Source of the DNA: Pseudobdellovibrionaceae bacterium
GTDB lineage: Bacteria; Bdellovibrionota; Bdellovibrionia; Bdellovibrionales; UBA1609
Assembly: GCA_023898385.1 (NCBI GenBank)
Contig: CP060220.1
Span: forward strand, 124,001 to 188,000
Length of the DNA: 64,000 nt
Direction of reading: 5' to 3'
Positions within the stretch are counted from its first letter, which is position 1, and every line of letters starts with the position of its first letter. This document shows positions 16,599 to 24,228 of this stretch, in pieces. The notes beneath the pieces are model-generated. The model saw nothing but the letters and a program-made list of their open reading frames with translations. It searched no databases and was not told the origin of the DNA. Both the position numbers and the translations under genes were made by a program.

Positions 16599-18881
16599 TT
16601 AAAAGTCAAAATGGAGTGACCCGTTCTTAGTCGAAACTTTGACAAGCCCCCCTTTTTGCAACCGGCCAAACAAAATATCGTCCACCAAGGGCTTTTTAAT
16701 GTGCTCGTCCACTGTGCGCGCAAAGGGTCTGGCGCCAAAAGCGGGGTCGTGGCCTTTGTTAAATAGCCACTCCACGGCACTATCAGACACTTTAAGTTCA
16801 ATTCTTTTTTGCTTCAGTTGATCTGCCAGCTCGCTAATGAATTTTTTAATGACCTGGATTAACATGTCTTGTTGAAGTTCTTTAAATTCAACGATGGCGT
16901 CAAGGCGATTTAGAAACTCCGGGCGAAAGGATTTTTTAATGGCTTCCAAGGATTTTGACGAACTGGGCTCTTTAAGCACACCCATCGACCCTTTTGAGGC
17001 TTCATAGGCCCCGGCGTTGCTAGTCATGATCAAAATGGCATTTGAGAAATCGGCGGTTTTTCCGTTCGAGTCAGTGAGTCGGCCGCTGTCCATGACTTGC
17101 AGTAAGATGTTAATAAGATCTGGATGGGCTTTTTCAATCTCATCCATCAAGACAACGGCATAAGGTGTTTTCGTGATGGCATCAGTGAGAAGGCCACCTT
17201 CTTCATAGCCCACATATCCTGGAGGAGCACCCACAAGCCTTGAGACGGCGTGTTTTTCCATGTACTCACTCATATCAAATCGCAAAAACTGCACACCCAG
17301 TTGGTGGGCCAGTTGTTTTGCCACTTCGGTTTTTCCCACACCGGTGGGGCCAGCAAATAGGTAGGAGCCAATGGGTTTGTCTGATCTGCCAAGGCCCGTG
17401 CGCGCAAGCTTAATGGCTGTGGTGAGTTTATCAATGGCAGCATCTTGTCCGAACACCACTTGTTTTAAGTCAGATTCTAACGATTGCAATTTAGTTTTAT
17501 CTGACGCGGACACCGTTTGTGCCGGCACCTGGGCAATGGCAGAGACCACTTTCTCCACGTCGCTGACGCGAACAATCACCTTCGCTTTAGATCCCGACTT
17601 AATTCTCTTTGCGGCACCTACCTCGTCGAGCACATCAATGGCTTTATCGGGAAGCTGTCGACCATGAATGTATTTTGCCGCAAGCTCCGCGCAGGCCCTT
17701 ACAGCACCGTCCGTGTATTGCACACGGTGGTGTTTTTCATAGCGGCTTTTTAGGCCCAACAAAATTTGAACGGAGTCTTCGGTACTGGGCTCGCGCACGT
17801 CAATTTTTTGAAATCGTCTGGCCAAAGCGCGGTCTTTTTCAAAATGATTGCGATACTCTTTGTAGGTGGTGGAGCCAATACAGCTGAGGCTGCCATCAGC
17901 CAGTGCTGGTTTTAATAAATTTGAAGCATCCATTGATCCACCCGAGGTGCTGCCGGCTCCCACAATGGTGTGAATTTCATCAATAAACAACACGGCATGG
18001 GGCTGTTTTTTAAGTTCAGTCACAACAGCTTTAAGGCGTTCTTCGAAATCACCCCGATACTTCGTGCCTGCCAATAGGGCGCCCATGTCAAGAGAGTAGA
18101 TGACCGCATTTTTTAAACTGTCAGGCACGTTGCCTTCAACGATACGTGAGGCGAGGCCATCGGCAATGGCCGTTTTTCCCACACCGGCTTCCCCAATAAG
18201 GAGAGGATTGTTTTTTGTTCGCCTTGCAAGCACGTGAACACATCGCTCAATCACATCTTCTCGTCCAATGAGGGGGTCCGTTTTGCCAGCCAAGGCTTTG
18301 TCGTTGAGATTTTGCGTGAACGTCTTAAGGGGTGAGCCTTGCGTGCCCGGCGGCAGTTGTTTGGGTAAGCCATCGGCGGCTAGGTCATCGTCGCTGTCCT
18401 CGTCGAACTCTTCATCGATCAAGTCGTCGGTTTGCCATTCACCCGATCCATGCGAGATATAGTTTATAATATCAAATTGGGTGACACCCTCGTCAGATAA
18501 ATAGAAGGTGGCAAAGGCATTGGGTTCGCTAAATAACGCCACAAGCAGGTGGCCACTTGAGACTTCTTGTTTGCCGGCACTTTGTACTTGAATGGCCGCT
18601 CGTTGCAAAAGCCTGTGAAAGGCCAAGGTCAAGTCAGGTTTCCAGTCGGGGGTGCGGGCCACCACTTCCTTTTCAAGATGGGGGCACTTGTCTGTGAGAA
18701 ACTCTTCAAGGCGCGAGCGAAGGCGCTTGATATTGGCCCCGCACGCCCGCAAAATCTGTTGCGCCTCTTTGTTTTCAAGAAGGGCCAACAGGACATGCTC
18801 AAGGCTGACATATTCATGTCGACCATCTGTTGCCAGTTGAACGGCGGTATTTAGAGATTCTTCAAGTTTTGGATTGAGCAT
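16599..18881 (-). CDS. clpA: ATP-dependent Clp protease ATP-binding subunit ClpA
   Basis: Encodes 760 residues, as expected for ClpA. The N-domain contains two Clp_N repeats (residues 1-145). An acidic linker (DDLIDEEFDEDSDDD) follows. The first AAA+ module has Walker A GEAGVGKTAIADG and DEIHTIVGAG; the second has GPTGVGKTEVAKQ and VVLMDEIEKAHP. There is no ClpB-type middle coiled coil. ClpA unfolds substrates and feeds them to ClpP (no clpP in this window). The start has an AAGGAGG ribosome binding site. It lies directly downstream of clpS on the same strand, the standard clpS-clpA order. Confidence 0.95.
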   Translation of the reverse strand: MLNPKLEESLNTAVQLATDGRHEYVSLEHVLLALLENKEAQQILRACGANIKRLRSRLEEFLTDKCPHLEKEVVARTPDWKPDLTLAFHRLLQRAAIQVQSAGKQEVSSGHLLVALFSEPNAFATFYLSDEGVTQFDIINYISHGSGEWQTDDLIDEEFDEDSDDDLAADGLPKQLPPGTQGSPLKTFTQNLNDKALAGKTDPLIGREDVIERCVHVLARRTKNNPLLIGEAGVGKTAIADGLASRIVEGNVPDSLKNAVIYSLDMGALLAGTKYRGDFEERLKAVVTELKKQPHAVLFIDEIHTIVGAGSTSGGSMDASNLLKPALADGSLSCIGSTTYKEYRNHFEKDRALARRFQKIDVREPSTEDSVQILLGLKSRYEKHHRVQYTDGAVRACAELAAKYIHGRQLPDKAIDVLDEVGAAKRIKSGSKAKVIVRVSDVEKVVSAIAQVPAQTVSASDKTKLQSLESDLKQVVFGQDAAIDKLTTAIKLARTGLGRSDKPIGSYLFAGPTGVGKTEVAKQLAHQLGVQFLRFDMSEYMEKHAVSRLVGAPPGYVGYEEGGLLTDAITKTPYAVVLMDEIEKAHPDLINILLQVMDSGRLTDSNGKTADFSNAILIMTSNAGAYEASKGSMGVLKEPSSSKSLEAIKKSFRPEFLNRLDAIVEFKELQQDMLIQVIKKFISELADQLKQKRIELKVSDSAVEWLFNKGHDPAFGARPFARTVDEHIKKPLVDDILFGRLQKGGLVKVSTKNGSLHFDF

Positions 18882-18905
18882 CGTAAGCCTCCTTCAGCCG
18901 TCAGC

Positions 18906-19277
18906 TTATGCCTTTTCCATTATACACTTAAGCGGGTGTTGGTTACGTCTGGAATAATCATTCACTTGGTAAACTTTCGTTTCGGCCAGTTCGTAACTAA
19001 ACACGCCAGCAACCCCGGCCCCTTTGTTATGCACGGCCAACATGATTTCTGTGGCCTCAGGCGGGGTCTTTCGAAAAAACTTTTCTAACACGTGTACGAC
19101 AAAGTCCATAGGCGTAAAGTCATCGTTCAATATCACCACTTTATATAAAGAAGGTTCTCTGCTGCGCGTCTTCGGGCGGGTGAGTGTCTGCGTGCCCGTG
19201 CCAAAGCCATCATCAGAGCCGCTGGCGTGGTTATTGTCGGCACCCAAAGGAATAAGATTTTTTGACATCAATTTCAT
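18906..19277 (-). CDS. clpS: ATP-dependent Clp protease adaptor ClpS
   Basis: Encodes 123 residues. After a 35-40 residue polar extension comes the ClpS core LYKVVILNDDFTPMDFVVHV, including the N-end-rule binding residues (Asn-Asp-Asp), then AVHNKGAGVAGVFSYELAETK. ClpS binds N-degron proteins and delivers them to ClpA, which is encoded 24 bases downstream. The N-terminal extension is longer than in E. coli ClpS (about 106 residues). The ATG at 19277 lacks a strong RBS; an in-frame ATG three codons later is possible. Confidence 0.93.
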   Translation of the reverse strand: MKLMSKNLIPLGADNNHASGSDDGFGTGTQTLTRPKTRSREPSLYKVVILNDDFTPMDFVVHVLEKFFRKTPPEATEIMLAVHNKGAGVAGVFSYELAETKVYQVNDYSRRNQHPLKCIMEKA

Positions 19278-19349
19278 GAAAACAGCATATCACCAAACCA
19301 CCGGGGAGAGTAGGTTCTGAGCATTGAGCCAGAAAAATCGGACGCTCCA

Positions 19350-19493
19350 ATGGTCAAGGAGGAGTGGCCGCATAGATCCGGACCCAGTGAAGGGGGGGGG
19401 GCGGGAAAATGGCACGAGCTAGAAAATCCGGTGAGAGAGTCGATTGGCAACATCGACAATGGGCCCCGGATCTCGACCATAGTCGAGGCTTGA
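19350..19493 (+). CDS. Possible small ORF containing a 10-G tract
   Basis: A 47-codon frame runs from the ATG at 19350 to TGA at 19491 and includes KEEWPHRSGPSEGGG and NIDNGPRISTIVEA, which have a plausible protein-like composition. There is no convincing RBS for this ATG. A CTG at 19317 in the same frame is preceded by GGGGAG at suitable spacing. A run of ten G (19392-19401) lies inside the frame; adding one G would join the frame to one that stays open to about 19558. I cannot tell whether this is a real gene. Confidence 0.25.
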   Translation: MVKEEWPHRSGPSEGGGAGKWHELENPVRESIGNIDNGPRISTIVEA

Positions 19494-19756
19494 GGCCCAT
19501 TGCCAGAGGACTACAGGGGTTCAAATCGAATAGAGCCAGTCTCACAATGGGACAGTAGTTTCACAGATTTTTCATATTTTAAAAATAATTGAATTTTTCA
19601 TTCGTAAGAGCCGTGTTTCAGACTGAGACAATGCCCCCTATAGGGGAGGGTGAATCTCGGCACAAGATTGATTTGATCTCGATTTGTCACGAAACATTCA
19701 CGAAAATTTCAAGGTAAACATCAATGATTCTGGTCTTTTGACCAATCAATCGGGCT

Positions 19757-19784
19757 TTGACCCCGCAGTATTGTCATGTAGACT
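19757..19784 (+). promoter_or_regulatory. Probable pilA promoter
   Basis: TTGACC (19757-19762) and TAGACT (19779-19784) are separated by 16 bases. This would give a leader of about 70 bases, containing the AT-rich inverted repeat, before the RBS AAGGGGGAAG and the ATG at 19862. No sigma-54 GG/GC element was seen. Confidence 0.4.
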
Positions 19785-19861
19785 TTAATTGTTCGTATAA
19801 AAACTTATTTAACTAATTAACATGTTTATTAGTTTAATTAACAAGACCGTAAGGGGGAAGA

Positions 19862-20377
19862 ATGAAAAATAATAAGGGTTTCTCGTTAATCGAGTTAATG
19901 GTCGTTGTGGCGATCATTGGTATCTTAAGTGCTGTGGCCATTCCGCAGTATCAGCGTTTTCAAAGAAAGGCGCGCCAGTCTGAAGCTAAAGCTAACTTGG
20001 GTGGCTTGTACACCACTATGGAAGCTTTTTCTGCTGAGTGGGACACGTACACAAGTGACATGGGCATTCAAGGTTACTCTCCTGCTGGTACTTTGATTTA
20101 CAACGTAGGCTTTACGGCAGATCACCTTCCGCCGGCAATACCACCTGTAACTGGTACAGCTACAGGCCTATTTGACAGTTTGGGACTTTGCGCCGATGCA
20201 ACATATGGTACGAAATGTACTGGTGGTGGTGCGGCAATTGGTACTGTAGTGACCGCTACCGCTGCAAATAGTTTCTTGGCGGGTGCCGAAGGGTCGATTG
20301 GTGGAGCTGTAACTGATGTTTGGTCTATTAATGATCAAAAAGTGATAGCAAACCCACAAGATGGTATTCCAGATTGA
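19862..20377 (+). CDS. pilA: Type IV major pilin PilA
   Basis: Encodes 171 residues with a classic type IVa prepilin leader: MKNNKG followed by FSLIELMVVVAIIGILSAVA. Cleavage after Gly6 and the Glu at mature position 5 are conserved. The C-terminal domain contains a Cys pair (GLCADATYGTKC) that probably makes the D-region disulphide loop, and a Gly/Ala/Thr-rich segment. Assembled pilins form retractable fibres; in Bdellovibrio bacteriovorus a pilA is known to be needed for prey entry, and a similar role here is inference. It has a strong RBS (AAGGGGGAAG) and its own terminator, so it is probably expressed alone and highly. Confidence 0.93.
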   Translation: MKNNKGFSLIELMVVVAIIGILSAVAIPQYQRFQRKARQSEAKANLGGLYTTMEAFSAEWDTYTSDMGIQGYSPAGTLIYNVGFTADHLPPAIPPVTGTATGLFDSLGLCADATYGTKCTGGGAAIGTVVTATAANSFLAGAEGSIGGAVTDVWSINDQKVIANPQDGIPD

Positions 20378-20405
20378 TCTAATTTTTACTTGAATACGTA
20401 ATAAG

Positions 20406-20438
20406 AAAAGAGGCACCATTAGTGTGCCTCTTTTTTTT
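20406..20438 (+). terminator. pilA terminator
   Basis: A stem GAGGCAC / GTGCCTC, extended by A/T pairs, with a 7-base loop and followed by eight T residues, lies about 30 bases after the pilA stop. It fits a Rho-independent terminator. The next gene starts at 20458, just beyond it. Confidence 0.85.
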
Positions 20439-20457
20439 ATTTTATACGATTGATTCT

Positions 20458-21204
20458 ATGAAAAAATTGCGGGAACGAACCATATTACTGTTTTTGATAC
20501 CTATTTGGGGAGGCATCGCCATATGGATGAATTTGAACAAAGAAATGATCGCGCTACCGACCCAGCCAAAACTGGTCGCGCCTGATCCTCAATTGGTCTA
20601 TTTTACATTTGGTTACAATGACATGATCGTTGATTCTCTTTGGTTGCGATTAGTGCAAGATCTTGGGATTTGTCAGCAAAACAGAGCTAAGCCAGGCGAA
20701 CCTCGAACGGGTCTAAATCGTACTCCCGATTGTGAAAAAGGGTGGGCCTATCAAATGTTAGATGTGATGACAGACCTTACACCAAAGTTTTACGAACTAT
20801 ATGAGCTTGGCGGCGTGAGTTTGAGTGTTCTTTCTGATGATGTAAAGGGAGCCACTGGTATCTATGAAAAAGGTGTTAAACAGTTTCCTACTAAATGGCG
20901 GCTGTTGTTTCGTGCGGCAACACATCTTCTGATCGAAGAAGGCAATGCTCAAAGAGCAGCCAGTTTGTATCTGATGGCCGTCGAGAACGGCGCACCTAAC
21001 TGGGTTTATTCACTTGTGGGCCGTATCTATACGCAGACCGGGCAAGCCTTGGTGGCGAAAGCCGTTTTAACAGATTTTATAAACAAAAATCCCGATAATC
21101 GATTTCTTGACAGGGCCAAAGAACGCCTCGCCGAAGTGGAAAAGGTACTGGCCGAAGAAAAACAAAAGTCCCATCAGCAAACCTCTCCGCCGGAGCAGAA
21201 CTGA
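20458..21204 (+). CDS. TPR membrane protein next to pilA
   Basis: Encodes 248 residues from the ATG at 20458; a longer frame would begin inside the pilA terminator. An N-terminal membrane helix (TILLFLIPIWGGIAIWM) is followed by a periplasmic domain with at least two to three TPR-like repeats (YEKGVKQFPTKWRLLFRAAT, then SLYLMAVENGAPNWVYSLVG). Cysteines in GICQQN and PDCEKG may pair. The C-terminus is Lys/Glu/Gln-rich. Its position after pilA suggests a role in pilus function or regulation, but no direct evidence is visible. Confidence 0.8.
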   Translation: MKKLRERTILLFLIPIWGGIAIWMNLNKEMIALPTQPKLVAPDPQLVYFTFGYNDMIVDSLWLRLVQDLGICQQNRAKPGEPRTGLNRTPDCEKGWAYQMLDVMTDLTPKFYELYELGGVSLSVLSDDVKGATGIYEKGVKQFPTKWRLLFRAATHLLIEEGNAQRAASLYLMAVENGAPNWVYSLVGRIYTQTGQALVAKAVLTDFINKNPDNRFLDRAKERLAEVEKVLAEEKQKSHQQTSPPEQN

Positions 21205-21376
21205 CCTTGCTGGGCCTGGTTACTTGGGTGTGAGCCGTGAAATTTTGTTGGATATTCCTACCCCCACTTTCTACCTTGCCAATTGCCGTGAGCGTCTCAT
21301 ATTAAGGGTGTGTACGATTTTGCCTCAACATTGGGGCCGAGTTTTGCGCTAAGGCCTTAAACTTTCAGGATTTTTA

Positions 21377-22480
21377 ATGAGCACCGATTATTACAACGTA
21401 TTGGGCGTCAATCGTGACGCGGATCAGGATACTATTAAGAAAGCCTATCGCAAGCTTGCGATGCAGTATCATCCCGATAAAAATCCAGGGGACAAAGCCG
21501 CAGAAGAAAAATTCAAGGAGGCGGCCAGGGCCTATGAAGTACTAGGAAATGCCGATAAAAGGGCGCGCTATGACCGCTTCGGCGAGGCGGGCCTTGGCGG
21601 TGCCGGTGGTGCGGGGCCTCACTTTGAAGATCTTAACGATATTTTCGGAGCCTTTGGCGATATTTTTGGAGACTTCTTTGGGGGCGGTCGCACTCGCGGC
21701 GGTGGTGGACGGCACCGGGCCCGTCGAGGTGCAGACTTACGTTACTTTCTTGAAGTGACCTTAGTAGATGTGCTCAATGGCGCCGAAAAAGAAATTGAAT
21801 TTGATGCCGAAGCCCCTTGCCAAACTTGTACAGGAACGGGAGCTAAACCCGGCACTAAACCTGAATACTGTGCCACATGTGGAGGCACTGGTCAGGTGGT
21901 GCGGCAACAGGGTTTTTTCTCTGTAGCTACCACGTGTCCAAATTGTGCCGGAGAGGGACAAATCATTAAAGACCCCTGTGATGACTGTCATGGTCGCGGT
22001 CGTGTACGAGCTCACCGTAAACTTTCAGTGAAAGTCCCTGCAGGTGTTGAAACTGGCACGCAGCTTCGACTTACCGGCAAGGGAGAGGCCGGCGAGCTAG
22101 GTGGTCCAGCTGGTGATCTTTATGTTGAAGTGCGAGTTAAAAAAGACAAGCGCTTTGAGCGCGAAGGGCAGCACTTGGTTGTGCATCAGAAAATATCTTA
22201 TCTTAAAGGATTGCTTGGTGCTGAAATCGAAATCCCCACACTGGAAGACGCAGCCAGGGTAGAAATTCCCGCCGGCACAGCTTCTGGCGATGTATTGCGA
22301 CTCACGGGAGAAGGCCTACCGGGTCTTCGCTCCAGCCGCCGGGGAGATATATTGATTGAAGTAGAAGTAGAGATACCAAAAAAGCTATCAAAAAAAGAAG
22401 AAGCCCTCCTACGAGAGATCGCAAAACTAAAGGGCGAAGAAGTCGCCGACGAAAAAGGTCTATTCGGCCGGTTTAAATAA
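21377..22480 (+). CDS. dnaJ: Chaperone protein DnaJ
   Basis: Encodes 367 residues. The J domain (1-70) has the HPD motif in YHPDKNPGDK. The Gly/Phe-rich linker (FGAFGDIFGDFFGGG) follows. The zinc-binding domain has four CxxCxGxG repeats: CQTCTGTG, CATCGGTG, CPNCAGEG and CDDCHGRG. The C-terminal substrate-binding domains follow. DnaJ stimulates the DnaK ATPase and delivers substrates. Unusually, dnaJ lies upstream of dnaK, and an AbiE toxin-antitoxin module lies between them. Its TAA stop is inside the left arm of a long inverted repeat (22477-22718). A weak promoter-like pair (TTGCCA-16-CATATT) is visible near 21275-21302. Confidence 0.96.
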   Translation: MSTDYYNVLGVNRDADQDTIKKAYRKLAMQYHPDKNPGDKAAEEKFKEAARAYEVLGNADKRARYDRFGEAGLGGAGGAGPHFEDLNDIFGAFGDIFGDFFGGGRTRGGGGRHRARRGADLRYFLEVTLVDVLNGAEKEIEFDAEAPCQTCTGTGAKPGTKPEYCATCGGTGQVVRQQGFFSVATTCPNCAGEGQIIKDPCDDCHGRGRVRAHRKLSVKVPAGVETGTQLRLTGKGEAGELGGPAGDLYVEVRVKKDKRFEREGQHLVVHQKISYLKGLLGAEIEIPTLEDAARVEIPAGTASGDVLRLTGEGLPGLRSSRRGDILIEVEVEIPKKLSKKEEALLREIAKLKGEEVADEKGLFGRFK

Positions 22481-22718
22481 AAAGTACCTGCTTCCCTTTG
22501 TGGCGACAGTGCGTCAGGCGAGTCGCCCCTCCCCCCCCCAAGCACGGGCCATAGGCGTCCTCCCGATGTGCATGGCGTATCCGGGTTGCGGCACGCAGTG
22601 ACGCAATCCGAAGACGACATGCGGCCACTCGGGCCGGCGCCGATGGCCCGTGCTTGGGGGGGGGAGGGGCGACTCGCCTGACGCACTGTCGCCACAAAGG
22701 GAAGCAGGTACTTTTTAT
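22477..22718. repeat. Long inverted-repeat element, copy 1
   Basis: Two 76-base arms (22477-22552 and 22643-22718) are perfect reverse complements, including a nine-base C run on the left and a nine-base G run on the right. They enclose a 90-base centre that itself has a small hairpin (GGGTTGCG / CGCAATCC). The left arm includes the dnaJ stop codon. The right half is repeated at 24071-24155, on the far side of the AbiE genes. The element encodes no transposase and looks like a non-autonomous palindromic repeat. It probably also terminates dnaJ transcription. Confidence 0.9.
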
Positions 22719-22731
22719 GATAATGTCATGG

Positions 22732-22757
22732 TATCCTGTACATAATTGTACAGGATA
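22732..22757. promoter_or_regulatory. AbiE operator palindrome
   Basis: A perfect inverted repeat with 10-base arms TATCCTGTAC and GTACAGGATA separated by ATAATT ends seven bases before the abiEi ATG (22765) and covers the RBS. AbiEi antitoxins are known to bind inverted repeats in their own promoters and repress them. That this is the AbiEi operator is inference from position and symmetry. Confidence 0.65.
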
Positions 22758-22764
22758 ATTGAGC

Positions 22765-23322
22765 ATGAAAACTGGGCGAATTGATAAAATTGAGGCACTC
22801 TACTCCCACGGAGGTTTGGTTTACCATACGGGCGACTTGGCCAATTTGTGGGGCGTCACCAATGAAAATACGTTGTACACAACGATTAAACGCTATTGCC
22901 AAAAAGGTGTTTTGCACCGGATCCAAAAGGGCATGTACTCGATAAAGCCCCTTCATCAGTTGGACCCTTGGCTCATAGGGGTCAAAGCCCTTCATCGGTA
23001 CGCCTATGTAAGCACAGAAACCGTTTTAGTTGAGGCCGGTGTCATAACCCAGATACAGCCGTATATCACCATCGTGAGTTCTCTCTCGACGGAATTCGAA
23101 ATCGCGGGTCATCATTATAAATGTCGTCAGCTGCAGGACCGGTACCTTTATCAGTCCGTTGGTATTGAAGCACGTAATGGAGTCAACGTGGCAACACCTC
23201 AAAGAGCACTGTCTGACTTACTTTATTTTAATCCACAAGTTTATTTGGACGATATTCAGGCCATAAAGCGGTTAAAGGTTAAGGCCTTGCAAAAGGAGAT
23301 GGGATATCGTGTTTCTGCCTAA
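22765..23322 (+). CDS. abiEi: AbiEi family type IV antitoxin
   Basis: Encodes 185 residues from the ATG at 22765, with AGGA about nine bases upstream. The N-terminal part is a winged-helix (KIEALYSHGGLVYHTGDLAN; TTIKRYCQKGVLHRIQKGMY), typical of the AbiEi antitoxin DNA-binding domain; the remainder (residues 60-185) fits the AbiEi C-terminal antitoxin domain, including the TPQRALSDLLY segment. In type IV TA modules AbiEi counters the nucleotidyltransferase toxin without binding it stably and represses the operon. Its end overlaps abiEii by 14 bases. The gene sits between two long repeats that separate it from dnaJ and dnaK. Confidence 0.88.
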   Translation: MKTGRIDKIEALYSHGGLVYHTGDLANLWGVTNENTLYTTIKRYCQKGVLHRIQKGMYSIKPLHQLDPWLIGVKALHRYAYVSTETVLVEAGVITQIQPYITIVSSLSTEFEIAGHHYKCRQLQDRYLYQSVGIEARNGVNVATPQRALSDLLYFNPQVYLDDIQAIKRLKVKALQKEMGYRVSA

Positions 23323-24025
23323 ACCTGAAGATGCCATTCACAAAGCTTGGCTATATCGCCTACTCACTGAAATTGCAGACGACGCATATCTTGCCGATGT
23401 CTTGCGGTTTAAGGGAGGCACGTGTGCCGCTATGCTCGGGTATTTGGATAGATTCTCCGTTGACTTGGATTTTGATATTTCAGGTCAAGTCAAAAAGGGA
23501 GAGTTCAAAAAAATAGATCATTATCTGCAGGCTATTTTCAAAAGACTTGACCTCACCATCAAGTCAAAGAGTCAAACCATACCCCAATATTTTTTGCGAT
23601 ACCCGGCTGATGAAAGAAAGCGAAACACTATTAAGATTGATATGTCCTATCCTCCACCAAAATCGAATGAATACGAGCCGAGGCAGCTCATTGATATTGA
23701 TCGGGTATTTTACTGCCAGACCATCGAAACCATGTTTGCCAATAAGTTGGTGGCTCTACTTGAGCGATACGAGAAGTACAATTTAATCGCGGGAAGAGAT
23801 TTGTATGATGTCCATCATTACTTTTTGGCAGGTCATCGATATCTGGACGCGGTCATTCTTGAGCGACGTGGGAGTGATCTAGCGACATTTTTTAAAGAAC
23901 TCAGAGATTTTGTGGCTAAAAAAATCACGCAGAGGGTGCTGGATCAAGACCTCAACACACTTTTGGGCCCCAAAAAGTTTCGAGCGCTGAGAAAGACCCT
24001 GAAGCAAGAAACCCTCATGTTTTAG
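23309..24025 (+). CDS. abiEii: AbiEii family nucleotidyltransferase toxin
   Basis: Encodes 238 residues from a GTG at 23309, with AAGGAG ten bases upstream inside abiEi. The AbiEii/AbiGii signatures are present: motif I FKGGTCAAMLGY followed by SVDLDFDI, motif II KIDMSY, and the downstream block FANKLVALLERYEK with GRDLYDVHHY. AbiEii toxins are nucleotidyltransferases; characterised relatives block growth, and some modify tRNA acceptor ends. The complete set of motifs suggests an active toxin. Together with abiEi it forms a type IV toxin-antitoxin or abortive-infection module. Confidence 0.9.
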   Translation: MFLPKPEDAIHKAWLYRLLTEIADDAYLADVLRFKGGTCAAMLGYLDRFSVDLDFDISGQVKKGEFKKIDHYLQAIFKRLDLTIKSKSQTIPQYFLRYPADERKRNTIKIDMSYPPPKSNEYEPRQLIDIDRVFYCQTIETMFANKLVALLERYEKYNLIAGRDLYDVHHYFLAGHRYLDAVILERRGSDLATFFKELRDFVAKKITQRVLDQDLNTLLGPKKFRALRKTLKQETLMF

Positions 24026-24047
24026 TAGTAAAAGATAGACTTGTTTT

Positions 24048-24155
24048 CTCCCTCCAAGCACGGGCCACTTGCCGGCGCCGATGGCCCGTGCTTGGAGGGA
24101 GGGGGCGGCTCGCCTGACGCACTGTCGCCACAAAGGGAAGCAGGTACTTTTTTTT
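24048..24155. repeat. Long palindromic repeat, copy 2 (partial)
   Basis: A 20-base inverted repeat (24048-24067 with 24082-24101) is followed by a stretch to 24155 that closely matches the right half of copy 1 (22635-22716), with small differences only in the G-rich part. The left arm of copy 1 is mostly missing here. The right-hand ends of both copies are in direct orientation and bracket the AbiE operon. Confidence 0.85.
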
Positions 24156-24160
24156 CTCAC

Positions 24161-24189
24161 CTTGACCTCACAATTATAGGACCCATCTT
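24161..24189 (+). promoter_or_regulatory. Sigma-32-like heat-shock promoter of dnaK
   Basis: CTTGACC (24161-24167), preceded by TCTCAC, and CCCATCTT (24182-24189) are separated by 14 bases. This fits the RpoH consensus (TCTC-CCCTTGAA, 13-15 bases, CCCCATNTA) and lies about 40 bases upstream of the dnaK ATG. It starts right after the second palindromic repeat, so dnaK can be heat-regulated independently of dnaJ. Confidence 0.7.
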
Positions 24190-24228
24190 GGTTTTGTAAT
24201 CTAAGGATAACTAAATGGGAGAATATCC

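Larger units (their letters stand above)
19278..19861. other. Long clpS-pilA intergenic region
   Basis: These 584 bases separate divergent clpS and pilA. They hold the uncertain small ORF with a 10-G tract, a short GC palindrome around 19631-19647 (CCCCCTATAGGGG-like), the probable pilA promoter (19757-19784), and an AT-rich imperfect inverted repeat just before the pilA RBS (about 19807-19846). No other gene is apparent. Confidence 0.5.

Noticed and set aside
22473..22766. Minus-strand frames of 97 and 165 codons across the palindrome after dnaJ
   Set aside because: They run through the inverted repeat and through dnaJ or its RBS region, with Arg/Pro/Ser-rich composition typical of shadow frames.
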